NCBI RefSeq assembly: GCF_021190915.1
Contig: NZ_JAIOAP010000001.1
Location: 372,001 to 436,000 of the forward strand
Length of the DNA stretch: 64,000 bases
Source of the DNA: Cohnella silvisoli
Lineage (GTDB): Bacteria; Bacillota; Bacilli; Paenibacillales; Paenibacillaceae
Direction: 5' to 3'
The position numbers were made by a program, and so were the translations under genes. Position 1 is the first letter of the stretch; each line of letters opens with the position of its first letter. Shown here one piece after another: positions 51,619-60,458 of the stretch. The notes below the pieces were generated by a model that was not told the DNA's origin, made no database searches, and saw nothing but the letters and a program-made list of their open reading frames with translations.

Positions 51619-51743
51619 GCGATAAATGTTGCTCAAGTACCCGATAGGCCTGCAATAGTGGTTACTTTTGCGGGTTATAGGTACTCCGAAGCTAAATGGT
51701 TTTCTGTACAGGTACTTTTTGCGATAAATGTTACTTGGGTACT
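51619..51743. repeat. Diverged 51-bp repeats in opposite orientation
   Basis: GCGATAAATGTT at 51619 and 51721 are 102 bp (2 x 51) apart, with a related GCGGGTTATAGG at 51670 between. Each is preceded by GGTTACTTTT or GGTACTTTTT, whose complement AAAAGTAACC/AAAAAGTACC resembles the family B core. The gap 51378-51783 contains no gene. Confidence 0.65.
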
Positions 51744-51783
51744 TCTAGCGACTGACTCAATCTAAGTCAAGGAGGGGAGAGCC

Positions 51784-52971
51784 ATGTCAGCCAGAGAGGC
51801 GGTCATAGTCTCGGCGGTACGCACGGCGGTGGGGCGGGGCAAGAAGGGCAGCTTCGCGCAAACCCGCCCGGAGGACCTTGGCGCCACGGCAATTAGGGAA
51901 GCCGTGCAGCGGGTGCCGGGACTAAGCCCGGCAGACATCGACGACGTCATCATCGGCTGCGCGATGCCGGAAGGGGAGCAAGGGCTGAACGTTGCCCGGC
52001 TGATCACGCTTCACGCCGGGTTCCCCGTTCACGTGCCGGCCGTCACCGTGAATCGGTTTTGCGCATCCGGCCTGCAGGCGATCGCCCAAGCGGCTGCTGC
52101 CATCCAGAGCGGCGTCGCCGATGCGATCGTCGCCGGCGGCGTAGAAAGCATGAGCCGGATACCGATGACCGGCTTTAAGCTGTCCCCGCATCCCGGGCTC
52201 TGGGATGCGATGCCTGCCGCCTACATGGGCATGGGCCATACGGCGGAGCTCGTTGCTAAGCGATGCGGCGTAACGCGGGAAATGCAAGACCGGTTCGCGG
52301 CGGACAGTCATCGCAAAGCTGCCGCCGCGATTGCTTCGCAAAGGTTCCAAGAGGAGATCATCCCGATCCTTACAACGACCACAACGATAGATCCGGTTAC
52401 GGGACAAATTCAAACTCAGCAGCAGGCCATAAGCCAGGATGAATGCGTCCGTCCCGACACCGCAACGGAGAAGCTGGCCCTGCTCAAGCCATCCTTCGCC
52501 GTGAACGGTACGGTAACAGCAGGCAATTCCTCGCCTTTCAGCGATGGGGCTGCGGCGGTTGTCGTCATGAGCCGCGAGAAGGCAGACAGTCTCGGCATTC
52601 AGCCCATGGCTGTCTTTCGCGCTTATGCCGTCGCGGGAGTTCATCCGGAAATTATGGGTCTAGGCCCCGTCGAAGCCGTTCCTAAAGTACTCCGGCAAGC
52701 TAATCTTACGACCGAACAAGTATCGCTGTGGGAAATTAACGAAGCTTTCGCCGCGCAGTGCATTCCCGTGATCGACCGTTTGGAGATCGATCCCGATCTG
52801 GTCAACGTAAACGGTGGAGCTATCGCCCTTGGCCATCCTCTCGGCTGCACGGGAGCTAAGCTTACGGTCACTTTGCTGCACGAGTTGCTTCGACTTGGCG
52901 GCGGGTATGGCATAGTGACCATGTGCGTCGGCGGCGGCATGGGAGCGGCAGGGGTTTTCGAAGTTTTGTAG
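51784..52971 (+). CDS. fadA: Acetyl-CoA C-acyltransferase (3-ketoacyl-CoA thiolase)
   Basis: Thiolase of 395 residues catalysing the last beta-oxidation step. Nucleophilic Cys near residue 93 in VNRFCASGLQAIAQAAA; INEAFAAQ; NVNGGAIALGHPLGCTGAK with the catalytic His; CVGGGMGAAG with the second Cys. Start after GAGGGGAGAGCC. It is separated from fadN by 406 bp of repeats but in the same direction. Confidence 0.95.
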   Translation: MSAREAVIVSAVRTAVGRGKKGSFAQTRPEDLGATAIREAVQRVPGLSPADIDDVIIGCAMPEGEQGLNVARLITLHAGFPVHVPAVTVNRFCASGLQAIAQAAAAIQSGVADAIVAGGVESMSRIPMTGFKLSPHPGLWDAMPAAYMGMGHTAELVAKRCGVTREMQDRFAADSHRKAAAAIASQRFQEEIIPILTTTTTIDPVTGQIQTQQQAISQDECVRPDTATEKLALLKPSFAVNGTVTAGNSSPFSDGAAAVVVMSREKADSLGIQPMAVFRAYAVAGVHPEIMGLGPVEAVPKVLRQANLTTEQVSLWEINEAFAAQCIPVIDRLEIDPDLVNVNGGAIALGHPLGCTGAKLTVTLLHELLRLGGGYGIVTMCVGGGMGAAGVFEVL

Positions 52972-53002
52972 TTATGGTGTTATTGCGTGGAATGCCACGA
53001 TG

Positions 53003-53200
53003 GAAAGTTACTCGAAAAAACCGACTAACTCACTCGCGGCAAGGCTCAACCGGGAAAGTTACTCGAAAAACCGACTAATTTATTCGCAGCAGGGTGCAAC
53101 CGGGAAAGTTACTCGAAAAAACCGACTAACTCACTCGCGGCAAGGCTCAACCGGGAAAGTTACTCGAAAAAACCGGCTAATTTACTCACACCAGGTTCGG
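53003..53200. repeat. Four tandem 50/51-bp repeats (family D)
   Basis: GAAAGTTACTCGAAAAA units start at 53003, 53054, 53104 and 53155, with CCGACTAA and CAACCGG between. The second unit lost one A. They lie between fadA and fadE, are open in the fadE reading frame, and so mimic an N-terminal extension; fadE itself starts after them. Confidence 0.92.
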
Positions 53201-53227
53201 CAGAATCCAGAAAGGAGGTGGCGCACG

Positions 53228-55018
53228 ATGTCAAACCCCGTTTGGGGCGGCGGAAGATTCATAGTCGATGATGCCGAACCGGAGCAAATCGTGACGCCCG
53301 AGGATTTCACGGAGGAACAGAAAATGCTGGCCGAGACGGTTCGCGCCTTCGTCGAACGGGACGTTAAACCCCGCGACGCCGATATCGAGAAGCTGGATTA
53401 CGAATTAACGGTCCGATTAATGCGCAAAGCAGGAGAAATCGGCTTGCTCGGTGCGGACGTGCCGGAAGCCTACGGAGGCTTGGGGCTCGACAAAACAAGT
53501 ACGACGCTGCTCTCGGAGACGTTGTCCCCGGCTTCCTCCTTCGCGCTTTCCGTCGGCGCGCACACGGGAATAGGGACGTTGCCCATCGTGTTCTTCGGCA
53601 CACAAGAGCATAAGAGCCGCTGGCTTCCGCAACTGGCAAGCGGCGAACTCATAGCCGCCTATTGCCTGACGGAGCCCGGCTCCGGTTCCGACGCGCTGGG
53701 GGCGCGAACGAACGCCGTCCTCTCCGATGACGGCCAGCATTACATTCTCAACGGCTCTAAGCTTTATATCACGAATGCCGGTTTTGCCGATTTGTTCATC
53801 GTCTACGCGAAAGTGGATGGCGTTCATTTCAGCGCTTTTATCGTCGAACGGGGCACCTCCGGTTTCACGATCGGACCTGAAGAGCACAAGATGGGCATCA
53901 AAGGCTCGTCCACCCGGCCTCTCTTTTTCGAGGATGCCCGCATCCCCGTCGATCATCTGCTTGGCGAAGCGGGCAAAGGCCACTTGATCGCTTTCAATAT
54001 TTTGAACATCGGCCGTTTTAAGCTAGCCGCAGGCTGTCTTGGCGGGATGAAGGAAGCGATTCAGCTATCATCCGCCTATGCCAATCAACGCAAGCAATTC
54101 GGCAAGCCGATCTCTTCCTTCCCTCTTGTTGCGGCAAAGCTGGCGGACATGAATACTCTCGCTTACGTGACGGAGAGCATGGTGTACCGAACTGCCGGAC
54201 TCATCGACCAATCGCTTAGCCAAGCCGATCTTGACGGAGCGGACGGTGGGCTGCAAGCGGCCAAAGCCATTGCCGAGTATGTATTGGAATGCTCGATTAA
54301 CAAGGTTTTCGCTTCCGAGGCGATGGATGCCGTCGTCGATGAAGGCGTTCAAATCCACGGAGGCTGCGGCTACATCCAGGAATACAAAATCGAAAGGCTG
54401 TACCGGGATTCCCGCATCAACCGGATTTTCGAAGGTACGAACGAAATCAACCGTCTGCTTATTCCCGCCACCCTGCTGAAACGTGCATTGAAAGGCGAAC
54501 TTCCCCTAGTCGAGAGAGCGCAAGCACTGCAAAGGGAACTGCTGAATCCATCCCCGCTCTCCGCATCTACCGCAGCCCAAAGCCCTTTATCCAAACCAAT
54601 AGCGATCGTAGCGGCGCTCAAAAAAGTATTCCTGATGGTCGGCGGACTCGCGGTGCAGAAGCACGGACTCAGGCTGGAGCGCGAGCAGGAAATCGTAGCA
54701 TCGCTTGCGGACTTCATGATCGATCTATACGCGTTGGAGAGTGCGCTGCTAAGAGCCCGCAAAATAACTTTAAACGACGTGGACCCGCAAGCTTTGCAGC
54801 TGCCGATCGATATGACCGCTTTATTCGCGGAGGAAGCGGCGGAGAGAGCTGGGCAACGCGCCCGAGTTATTTTGGCAGCCTTGGAGAAAGGAGAAAGCCT
54901 GCGGCTGCAGCTGTCCGTGCTCAAAAGGCTGCTAAGGTTCGAACCGGCGGATCTTTCCGCCTTGCGCAAGCGCATATCCGCCCGTGTAATTTCTGCAGAG
55001 AGCTACGCCCTACTCTGA
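53228..55018 (+). CDS. fadE: Acyl-CoA dehydrogenase
   Basis: Flavoprotein of 596 residues, the YusJ/FadE length. The start MSNPVWGGG follows AAAGGAGGTG; upstream in-frame sequence is repeat DNA. FAD-binding YCLTEPGSGSDALG, ITNAGFADLF, and the catalytic-base region YRDSRINRIFEGTNEINRLL are intact. The C-terminal ~130 residues form the extra helical domain of this subgroup. It delivers electrons to EtfBA. Confidence 0.94.
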   Translation: MSNPVWGGGRFIVDDAEPEQIVTPEDFTEEQKMLAETVRAFVERDVKPRDADIEKLDYELTVRLMRKAGEIGLLGADVPEAYGGLGLDKTSTTLLSETLSPASSFALSVGAHTGIGTLPIVFFGTQEHKSRWLPQLASGELIAAYCLTEPGSGSDALGARTNAVLSDDGQHYILNGSKLYITNAGFADLFIVYAKVDGVHFSAFIVERGTSGFTIGPEEHKMGIKGSSTRPLFFEDARIPVDHLLGEAGKGHLIAFNILNIGRFKLAAGCLGGMKEAIQLSSAYANQRKQFGKPISSFPLVAAKLADMNTLAYVTESMVYRTAGLIDQSLSQADLDGADGGLQAAKAIAEYVLECSINKVFASEAMDAVVDEGVQIHGGCGYIQEYKIERLYRDSRINRIFEGTNEINRLLIPATLLKRALKGELPLVERAQALQRELLNPSPLSASTAAQSPLSKPIAIVAALKKVFLMVGGLAVQKHGLRLEREQEIVASLADFMIDLYALESALLRARKITLNDVDPQALQLPIDMTALFAEEAAERAGQRARVILAALEKGESLRLQLSVLKRLLRFEPADLSALRKRISARVISAESYALL

Positions 55019-55031
55019 GGAGGAGAGCAGC

Positions 55032-56720
55032 GTGAGAGAGCATTCCGATCGACAGGAGAACGAGCGTCCTTGGTTACGTCATTATCCGTATCAAGTTTCC
55101 GCGTCTTATGAATATCCCAAACGCAATATCGCCACTATTTTAATCGATTCCGCACACGATTTTCCGAACAATGAAGCCCTTGATTTCTTGGGCAGGAGCT
55201 ACACGTATAAGGAGCTGCAAAGGCAATGCCGCAAGTTCGCGAATGCCTTGAAAACCCTGCCCGTATCCAAAGGCGACCGCGTAGCCATCATGCTTCCCAA
55301 TTGCCCTCAGGCCGTCATCGCCTATTACGGGGGATTGCTCGCCGGCGCGATCATCGTCCAGACGAATCCGATATATACCGAACGGGAACTGCATAATCAG
55401 CTTGTCGATTCAGGTGCGACAGTGCTGGTCACGCTCGATTTGCTCATGCCGAGAGTCAGCAAGGCCATAGAGGAAACGGCTATTCGGCATATTATTGTAA
55501 CCTCGTTGTCCGATGGGCTTCCTTTTCCGAAAAACGTGCTGTACCCCGTCAAACGCCGCAAAGAATATCCTCACCTCAAAGTGAATTACAAAATCAAGGA
55601 AGTGATCCGATGGTCCTCCTTCATGCGTCGAGGCACTGAAACGGCAATTTGCGAGGAGGTGGACGCCGACAAGGACTTAGCCATGATCCAGTATACGGGA
55701 GGGACGACAGGGCAGCCCAAAGGGGTCATGCTGACGCATGGGAATCTCGTTGCCAACACTTTGCAGGTGGCCGTTTGGTGTTACCGAATGGAGCAGGGCA
55801 AGGAAAGGTACTTGGCGGCGCTGCCTTTGTTTCACGTGTTCGGGCTGACGGTACTGCTTAATCAAGCAATTTATAAGGCCGGTTCCTTGCTGCTCGTACC
55901 TCGATTCGATCCGAAAATGGTGCTGGAGACGATTCGCCGTCGGAAACCGACTATTTTTCCGGGGGCGCCGACAATGTACATTGCACTGCTTAACCATCCG
56001 CTTGCGCTGGAAGGCGATTTGGGTTCAATACGGGTATGCGTGAGCGGAGCGGCGCCTCTTCCCCGTGATGTACAGGATAAGTTCGAGCTGTTATCGGGCG
56101 GAAAGTTGATTGAAGGTTATGGATTAACCGAAACATCGCCTGTCTCGCATTGCAATCCCATATGGGGTTTCAGAAAGTCGGGCACGATCGGAGTGCCGCT
56201 CCCGGATACGGACGTGCGCATCGTTGGAGAAGACAGCCTGGAGCCGTTGCCCCTGGGAGAGATCGGAGAGCTGGCTGTCCGGGGTCCTCAGGTGATGGCG
56301 GGTTATTGGAACCGTCCGAAGGAGACGGACGCGGTGCTTCAAGACGGTTGGCTGCGGACGGGGGATCTGGGGACGATGGACGAGGATGGGTTCTTCACGA
56401 TCATGGATCGGAAAAAAGATATGATTCTGGCAGGCGGATTTAACGTGTACCCGCGAGAGGTGGAGGAAGTTCTTTTCGAGCATCCGGCCGTTAAAGAAGC
56501 GTCCGTGCTTGGGGTGCCGGACGAGTATCGTGGGGAGACGGTTAAAGCTTATATTGTGCTGAAGGACGGCTGGCAAGTGTCGGAGATGCAGCTCGACCGA
56601 TGGTGCCGGGATCGGCTTGCGGCATTTAAGGTTCCTAAGCAATATGAGTTTAGGGAAAACCTCCCGCTGTCGATAATTGGGAAGGTTTTACGCCGTAAAT
56701 TGAAGGAGGAGCTTGAATAG
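55032..56720 (+). CDS. lcfA: Long-chain fatty acid-CoA ligase
   Basis: Acyl-activating enzyme of 562 residues; GTG start after GAGGAGGAGAG, 13 bp behind fadE. AMP-binding motifs: MIQYTGGTTGQPKGVMLTHG, YGLTETSPVSHCNP, WLRTGDLGTMDEDGF, GGFNVYPREVEEVLFEHP and the catalytic Lys near the end in GKVLRRKLKEE. It supplies acyl-CoA to the pathway encoded upstream. Confidence 0.93.
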   Translation: MREHSDRQENERPWLRHYPYQVSASYEYPKRNIATILIDSAHDFPNNEALDFLGRSYTYKELQRQCRKFANALKTLPVSKGDRVAIMLPNCPQAVIAYYGGLLAGAIIVQTNPIYTERELHNQLVDSGATVLVTLDLLMPRVSKAIEETAIRHIIVTSLSDGLPFPKNVLYPVKRRKEYPHLKVNYKIKEVIRWSSFMRRGTETAICEEVDADKDLAMIQYTGGTTGQPKGVMLTHGNLVANTLQVAVWCYRMEQGKERYLAALPLFHVFGLTVLLNQAIYKAGSLLLVPRFDPKMVLETIRRRKPTIFPGAPTMYIALLNHPLALEGDLGSIRVCVSGAAPLPRDVQDKFELLSGGKLIEGYGLTETSPVSHCNPIWGFRKSGTIGVPLPDTDVRIVGEDSLEPLPLGEIGELAVRGPQVMAGYWNRPKETDAVLQDGWLRTGDLGTMDEDGFFTIMDRKKDMILAGGFNVYPREVEEVLFEHPAVKEASVLGVPDEYRGETVKAYIVLKDGWQVSEMQLDRWCRDRLAAFKVPKQYEFRENLPLSIIGKVLRRKLKEELE

Positions 56721-56767
56721 AAAGAGGAAGAAAACCTTAATTTAACCTAAAAAATGGTTGGATTGAA

Positions 56768-56796
56768 TTGAAGGGCAGCTTCTTTTTCGCTATAAT
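56768..56796 (+). promoter_or_regulatory. Promoter of FHA-protein gene
   Basis: TTGAAG (56768-56773), 17-bp spacer, TATAAT (56791-56796). Confidence 0.65.
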
Positions 56797-56837
56797 GGTT
56801 CATGTGCGGAAAAACAACCTTTCTTTTCTGAACAATA

Positions 56838-56852
56838 AGGAAAGCGTTTACA
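56838..56852 (+). promoter_or_regulatory. CcpA cre-like site downstream of the FHA promoter
   Basis: AGGAAAGCGTTTACA fits WTGNAANCGNWNNCW at all but one position and lies about 35 bp after the predicted start of transcription. CcpA binding there would block elongation. Confidence 0.5.
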
Positions 56853-56890
56853 ATACGTGGGTTGCGTGCGGATGATACGGGGGTGAGGTT

Positions 56891-57694
56891 TTGACGAAGT
56901 TGGCGCGAGTTAAAAAAGGAAGGAGGGATCGCTTCAAGTGTATAGGGGGGATTGTCCCCCGATCGGTTAAGAAGATTATAGGCTCGGTCGCGGTTCTGTA
57001 TGGAGCCGGAGTATCGGTAATGCCTCTGCATACTTTCGCTGCGGGATCTTTGGAAACATCAGCTTCCCAGGTGAAGGTCGGAACGCTGCCGCTGCTCGCT
57101 GCTCTCGGAGTCGGTATTGCGGTAGCTGTCGGAGCGGTCATTGCTTTCCTGCAGATGACGGCCAAAGGCAAAGAACTAAATGAACATTCTGCCGCGGCCG
57201 CCGAAGATAACGAACCTTATGAAGATATGCTAAATGAGGAATGGCACGATGAAGATACGAAGCCTAATTCAGAGTATGAAGATAATCCATTGACGGATTA
57301 CACGATTCCCGTGACCAGGCTGCTAACGCATCCCGACCGCGCGGAAGCCGCCGTCGAAGGTGAGCCTAGATTATGCGGCGTTGAGGGAGAGCATGCGGGA
57401 TCTTGTTATCGCATATTGAATCGACGGCTGTCCTTCGGCCGCGATCCCGTCCAATGCGCCATTCTGTTTCCCCATGAAGCGGGGGAAATCAGCCGCATGC
57501 ATTGCACGTTAAGATTTATTGAGGATAAACGGTTGTTTATCCTTGAGGACCACGGCTCGTCGAACGGAACTTTTCTTGCGACGGGAGAGCGCCTGCAGCC
57601 AGGCATACATTATGAACTTCGTGCCGGGGAGCAGTTCTCTCTGTCTGGCAATAAGCACTTATTTGAGGTTCGGGACGAGGATTTGTTAACGTAA
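56891..57694 (+). CDS. Membrane protein with C-terminal FHA domain
   Basis: Protein of 267 residues; TTG start after GGGGGTGAGG. Two membrane helices (about 25-48 and 58-88, LLAALGVGIAVAVGAVIAFL), an acidic linker, and an FHA domain (about 175-265) with the phosphothreonine-binding residues in LSFGRDPVQC, ISRMHCTLRF and HGSSNGTFL. It likely recruits a threonine-phosphorylated partner to the membrane. No Ser/Thr kinase gene is nearby in the window. Confidence 0.8.
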   Translation: MTKLARVKKGRRDRFKCIGGIVPRSVKKIIGSVAVLYGAGVSVMPLHTFAAGSLETSASQVKVGTLPLLAALGVGIAVAVGAVIAFLQMTAKGKELNEHSAAAAEDNEPYEDMLNEEWHDEDTKPNSEYEDNPLTDYTIPVTRLLTHPDRAEAAVEGEPRLCGVEGEHAGSCYRILNRRLSFGRDPVQCAILFPHEAGEISRMHCTLRFIEDKRLFILEDHGSSNGTFLATGERLQPGIHYELRAGEQFSLSGNKHLFEVRDEDLLT

Positions 57695-57752
57695 GGTTAA
57701 CTTCCATGGTCACAGAAGCCTATTGTTTTTACTTTATCCCCCAGCCGAAAAA

Positions 57753-57761
57753 TGGTATAAT
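57753..57761 (+). promoter_or_regulatory. Extended -10 promoter
   Basis: TGGTATAAT about 155 bp before the next gene; the leader that follows can form several small hairpins (for example AGAACC...GGTTCT at 57826-57844). Confidence 0.5.
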
Positions 57762-57917
57762 GAGAAAATGCAGGGACGTTTTCTTATATGGCAATAAAGC
57801 GGTGGAACGACTGAAGCTTGAAGGCAGAACCCTAATTCGGTTCTCCGGGTGGCGAAATACCGCCTCCGCTCCGGGATTTGCGCCGGGTCGGAATCCATTC
57901 CACTGGGAGGGAATTGC

Positions 57918-58106
57918 ATGGCCAAACGCAGCCACAATGAAGTTCAAGAAAGTTTGCGAGAACTGACTAGAATTTTCCGCCCCAAGGATCCGCGCAAGTT
58001 TGTTAAAGATTACATCCGCAAATACCGGATTACCGGTGGATATGAAGATGAGTTGACCGTACTCGTAGAACGCGAGCTTACTAAATTAAATTCTCCCGCA
58101 TCTTAA
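57918..58106 (+). CDS. Small basic protein of unknown function
   Basis: Protein of 62 residues (MAKRSHNEVQESLRELTRIF... ending TKLNSPAS) with a helical N-terminus, PKDPRKFVKDYIRKYRITGG in the middle and a second helix. Start at 57918 after GGGAGGGAATTGC. It has its own promoter, a 150-nt leader and a terminator, so it is a real independent gene. I do not recognise the family. Confidence 0.7.
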   Translation: MAKRSHNEVQESLRELTRIFRPKDPRKFVKDYIRKYRITGGYEDELTVLVERELTKLNSPAS

Positions 58107-58119
58107 AGTTGCGGAGATG

Positions 58120-58167
58120 AACCGACTGGGTGAACGGCCTTTGGCCGCATTTCGGTCGGTTTTTTTA
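58120..58167 (+). terminator. Intrinsic terminator
   Basis: ACCGAC...GGCC-TTT-GGCC...GTCGGT followed by a run of seven T, 14 bp after the small gene. Confidence 0.8.
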
Positions 58168-58228
58168 TTACCTGTAGTCGCATCTCCCTCCAACGGAATA
58201 AATATAGAAGAAACAGGGAGGTGGGGAG

Positions 58229-59017
58229 ATGGTCGCAGGAAGCAGCAGCGGGAACTCGGCAGCGCGTGGCGCAATTCCGATTCGCAATCGGGAAGAGCTC
58301 GCCGAGATGGCCAAGGCCGGGAGAGTGGCAGCACAGCTTAGACGAGAGCTAGGAAAACGGGTGGTACCCGGCGTATCGACAATGGAACTGAACCTTTTCG
58401 CTGAGCAATACATGCACGACCGGGGTGCAAGTCCTGCTCAGAAAGGCTATCACGGATATCCTTACGCGATTTGCGCGGCGGTCAACGAATGCGTGTGCCA
58501 CGGAATGCCGGGCGGGCGACTACTGCGGGATGGGGATATTGTGACTTTGGATTTCGTTGTGGAGTTAAATGGGTGGATGGCGGATACTGCTTGGACATAT
58601 GCCGTAGGCAATATAACGCCGGAAGCCAAACGGTTGAGAAAAGCGGCTTTTCAGGCAATGATGAGCGGAATCGAGCAAGTTAGGCCAGGACGAACGATCG
58701 GCGATATTGCCGCAGCGGTCGGACGCGTTGCCAATGACTCGGGGTCCTATGGCATTGTGAGCCAATTCGGCGGGCACGGGATCGGCAGGGCGATGCACGA
58801 GCCGCCGGAGGTGTCTTATGTAGGCAGAGCGAGAACAGGGCGAAAGCTCAAAGAGGGCATGGTCATTACGATAGAGCCGATGCTTACGATCGGCTCTCCG
58901 GAAGTTTACATTGCAGAAGATGGTTGGACGGTCATAACCGAAGATGGCGGATTGGCGGCCCAGTTCGAGCATACGGTTGCGGTAACCACGGAAGGTCCGG
59001 TTATCCTTACGCATTAA
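58229..59017 (+). CDS. map: Methionine aminopeptidase, type I
   Basis: Protein of 262 residues removing N-terminal methionine. The five metal ligands are visible: Asp in LDFVVELNGWMAD (two), His in GGHGIGRAMHEPP, Glu in ITIEPMLTIG and Glu in GGLAAQFEHTVAV. Start follows GGAGGTGGGGAG. The first ~18 residues are a Ser/Gly-rich extension before the family core. Likely a second map copy, since the housekeeping one normally lies among ribosomal protein genes. Confidence 0.92.
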   Translation: MVAGSSSGNSAARGAIPIRNREELAEMAKAGRVAAQLRRELGKRVVPGVSTMELNLFAEQYMHDRGASPAQKGYHGYPYAICAAVNECVCHGMPGGRLLRDGDIVTLDFVVELNGWMADTAWTYAVGNITPEAKRLRKAAFQAMMSGIEQVRPGRTIGDIAAAVGRVANDSGSYGIVSQFGGHGIGRAMHEPPEVSYVGRARTGRKLKEGMVITIEPMLTIGSPEVYIAEDGWTVITEDGGLAAQFEHTVAVTTEGPVILTH

Positions 59018-59065
59018 TGAAAGCTCGGTCAATGGGGCTGTTTCAAGATGCTTAACGATCTGAGG

Positions 59066-59295
59066 GTAATTTCATCGCTTTGAGTACACTCGCTAAACTA
59101 CTACCAAGGCTAAAAAAGTGCCTTCATCGTCTTCATCACACTCGCTAAACCACTACCAAGGCCAAAAAAATGCCTTCATCGTCTGCAGTACACTCGCTAA
59201 ACCACTGCCAAGGCCAAAAAAGTACCTTCATCGTCTTCATCACACTCGCTCAACCCTTGCCAAGGCCAAAAAAGTGCCTTCATCGTCGTCAGCAC
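59066..59295. repeat. Tandem 52-bp repeats (family A, opposite orientation to the 4.5-kb cluster)
   Basis: AAAAAAGTGCCTTCATCGTC recurs with TGCC (or TACC) at 59119, 59171, 59223 and 59275, exactly 52 bp apart, with CACACTCGCT and CAAGGCC between. A partial unit precedes. The complement is the same core as at 4547-4735. It occupies the whole map-yhcN interval. Confidence 0.9.
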
Positions 59296-59299
59296 ATTC

Positions 59300-59350
59300 A
59301 AGCCCAGTCGCAACCCATGCGGGTTATCGGCTTGGGCTTGGTTGTTTTTT
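59300..59350 (+). terminator. Terminator after map, overlapping the end of the lipoprotein gene
   Basis: AAGCCCA...AACCC-ATGC-GGGTT...TGGGCTT nested stems followed by GGTTGTTTTTT. The stop codon of the convergent gene lies within it. Confidence 0.7.
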
Positions 59351-60046
59351 ATCCGAAATCGGCAGCGGAACGGCATTCCCTCGACCGAATGTATATTGAA
59401 CTAAAGCATTGAAGTCCTTGGTTAGCGGTGTCAGCGATTTTTTCAGCCAAGCGGCTTTGGCGAATTCCAGCGATTGATTGACGAACTCCCGATTAGCGGA
59501 AATGTGAACCTCTTGTGCTCGGGGGAACGAGTTTCTTACCGTATCGCCGATGACTTGCCGCAGCTCCGTGGATAGGTCGAAATAATCTTTATGAGTGAAG
59601 TAGGAGTTATAAGGAGTAGCTACCTGTCGATTGTCCCATTGCGGGCTGCCGTTGCTTACGTTATAGACGCCTTCGGTCGTACCCGTATTGTCTTGCTCGC
59701 GCGTCTTGGCGCCCCCTCTTGCTTTGGTGCCCGTTGCGGTCCAATCCGTAAGAATACCTACATAAGCGTTTTTATCGGTTAAAAAAACGAGCGCGGTGTT
59801 AATACCAGGTAAGGCGGCAACTTTGTTCGAAAGGGTGGCACTATATTCGAAATAACGGTTCTCGTGCTGCTTGGGATCCGCGGTTAAAGAGCCGTAGGAA
59901 CGTACGCGCATCATTTTCGGATCGTTGGCTGCCCGGCTCGCATAGTCATTAGTGCTCTTCTGGTAGTGGGATTTGTAATTGCAGGCGGTTAGAAGTCCAA
60001 GCATTAAGGCAACTCCGATTATAGCGCACCAGCGTCGAGCCGACAT
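59324..60046 (-). CDS. YhcN/YlaJ-family sporulation lipoprotein
   Basis: Protein of 240 residues with signal peptide and lipobox LLTAC (Cys22). ATLSNKVAALPGINTALVFL followed by TDKNAYVGI is the hallmark of the YhcN/YlaJ group of forespore or spore-membrane lipoproteins. The remaining part is long and polar, with VRNSFPRAQEVHISANREFV near the end. AGGAGGGGTTGTCCC precedes the ATG. Its presence supports a spore former. Confidence 0.85.
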   Translation of the reverse strand: MSARRWCAIIGVALMLGLLTACNYKSHYQKSTNDYASRAANDPKMMRVRSYGSLTADPKQHENRYFEYSATLSNKVAALPGINTALVFLTDKNAYVGILTDWTATGTKARGGAKTREQDNTGTTEGVYNVSNGSPQWDNRQVATPYNSYFTHKDYFDLSTELRQVIGDTVRNSFPRAQEVHISANREFVNQSLEFAKAAWLKKSLTPLTKDFNALVQYTFGRGNAVPLPISDKKQPSPSR

Positions 60047-60289
60047 GGGACAACCCCTCCTAGAAATTCAACGTGAATATAGGGTTTACCGCCGTTCGGA
60101 AAGTATGCAAGCAAGTGCGCACATAAAACTCGGACATATTGGCAAAAAGAAGGGGAGGAGTAAAAAGGCGAAAGCTGTCGACCTTATTTCTTTGAATCCG
60201 TCCCAGATACGGCACAAGAGGGGGACAAAGTTATGCCTAAATTCATGAAATCCCTAGAACGGCGGCGTATTTGACAGTTTTGAGAACAA

Positions 60290-60340
60290 TTTGTGAACTG
60301 TTCTGTGAACATTGACAACAAGGCAGATCAATCTTTATAT
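60290..60340 (+). promoter_or_regulatory. ctaC promoter with tandem ResD-like boxes
   Basis: TTGACA (60312-60317), 17-bp spacer, TTATAT (60335-60340). Immediately upstream are TTTGTGAAC (60290) and CTGTGAAC (60303), 12 bp apart, resembling the ResD consensus TTTGTGAAT. The interval 60047-60458 holds no gene. Confidence 0.6.
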
Positions 60341-60396
60341 TTATTAGAGTGCTTGAAGAGCGTTTGTTGTATCGCTAGCAACATCCGTGCATATGT

Positions 60397-60411
60397 AGGA
60401 AAGCGTTTGCC
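60397..60411 (+). promoter_or_regulatory. cre-like site in the ctaC leader
   Basis: AGGAAAGCGTTTGCC is a near match to the CcpA consensus, about 50 bp downstream of the expected start. Bacillus ctaC is under CcpA control, so this is plausible. Confidence 0.5.
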
Positions 60412-60458
60412 ACGCAGGGCAAAGGTTTTTTCTATGAAAACGTCAAATTGGGGTTGAT

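Noticed and set aside
53000-53227. Extended N-terminus of FadE
   Set aside because: Encoded by 51-bp repeats; the ribosome site and homologous length support the start at 53228.
60290-60311. Rex operator
   Set aside because: TTGTGAAC is not followed by the inverted TTCACAA; the two boxes are direct repeats, which fits ResD better.
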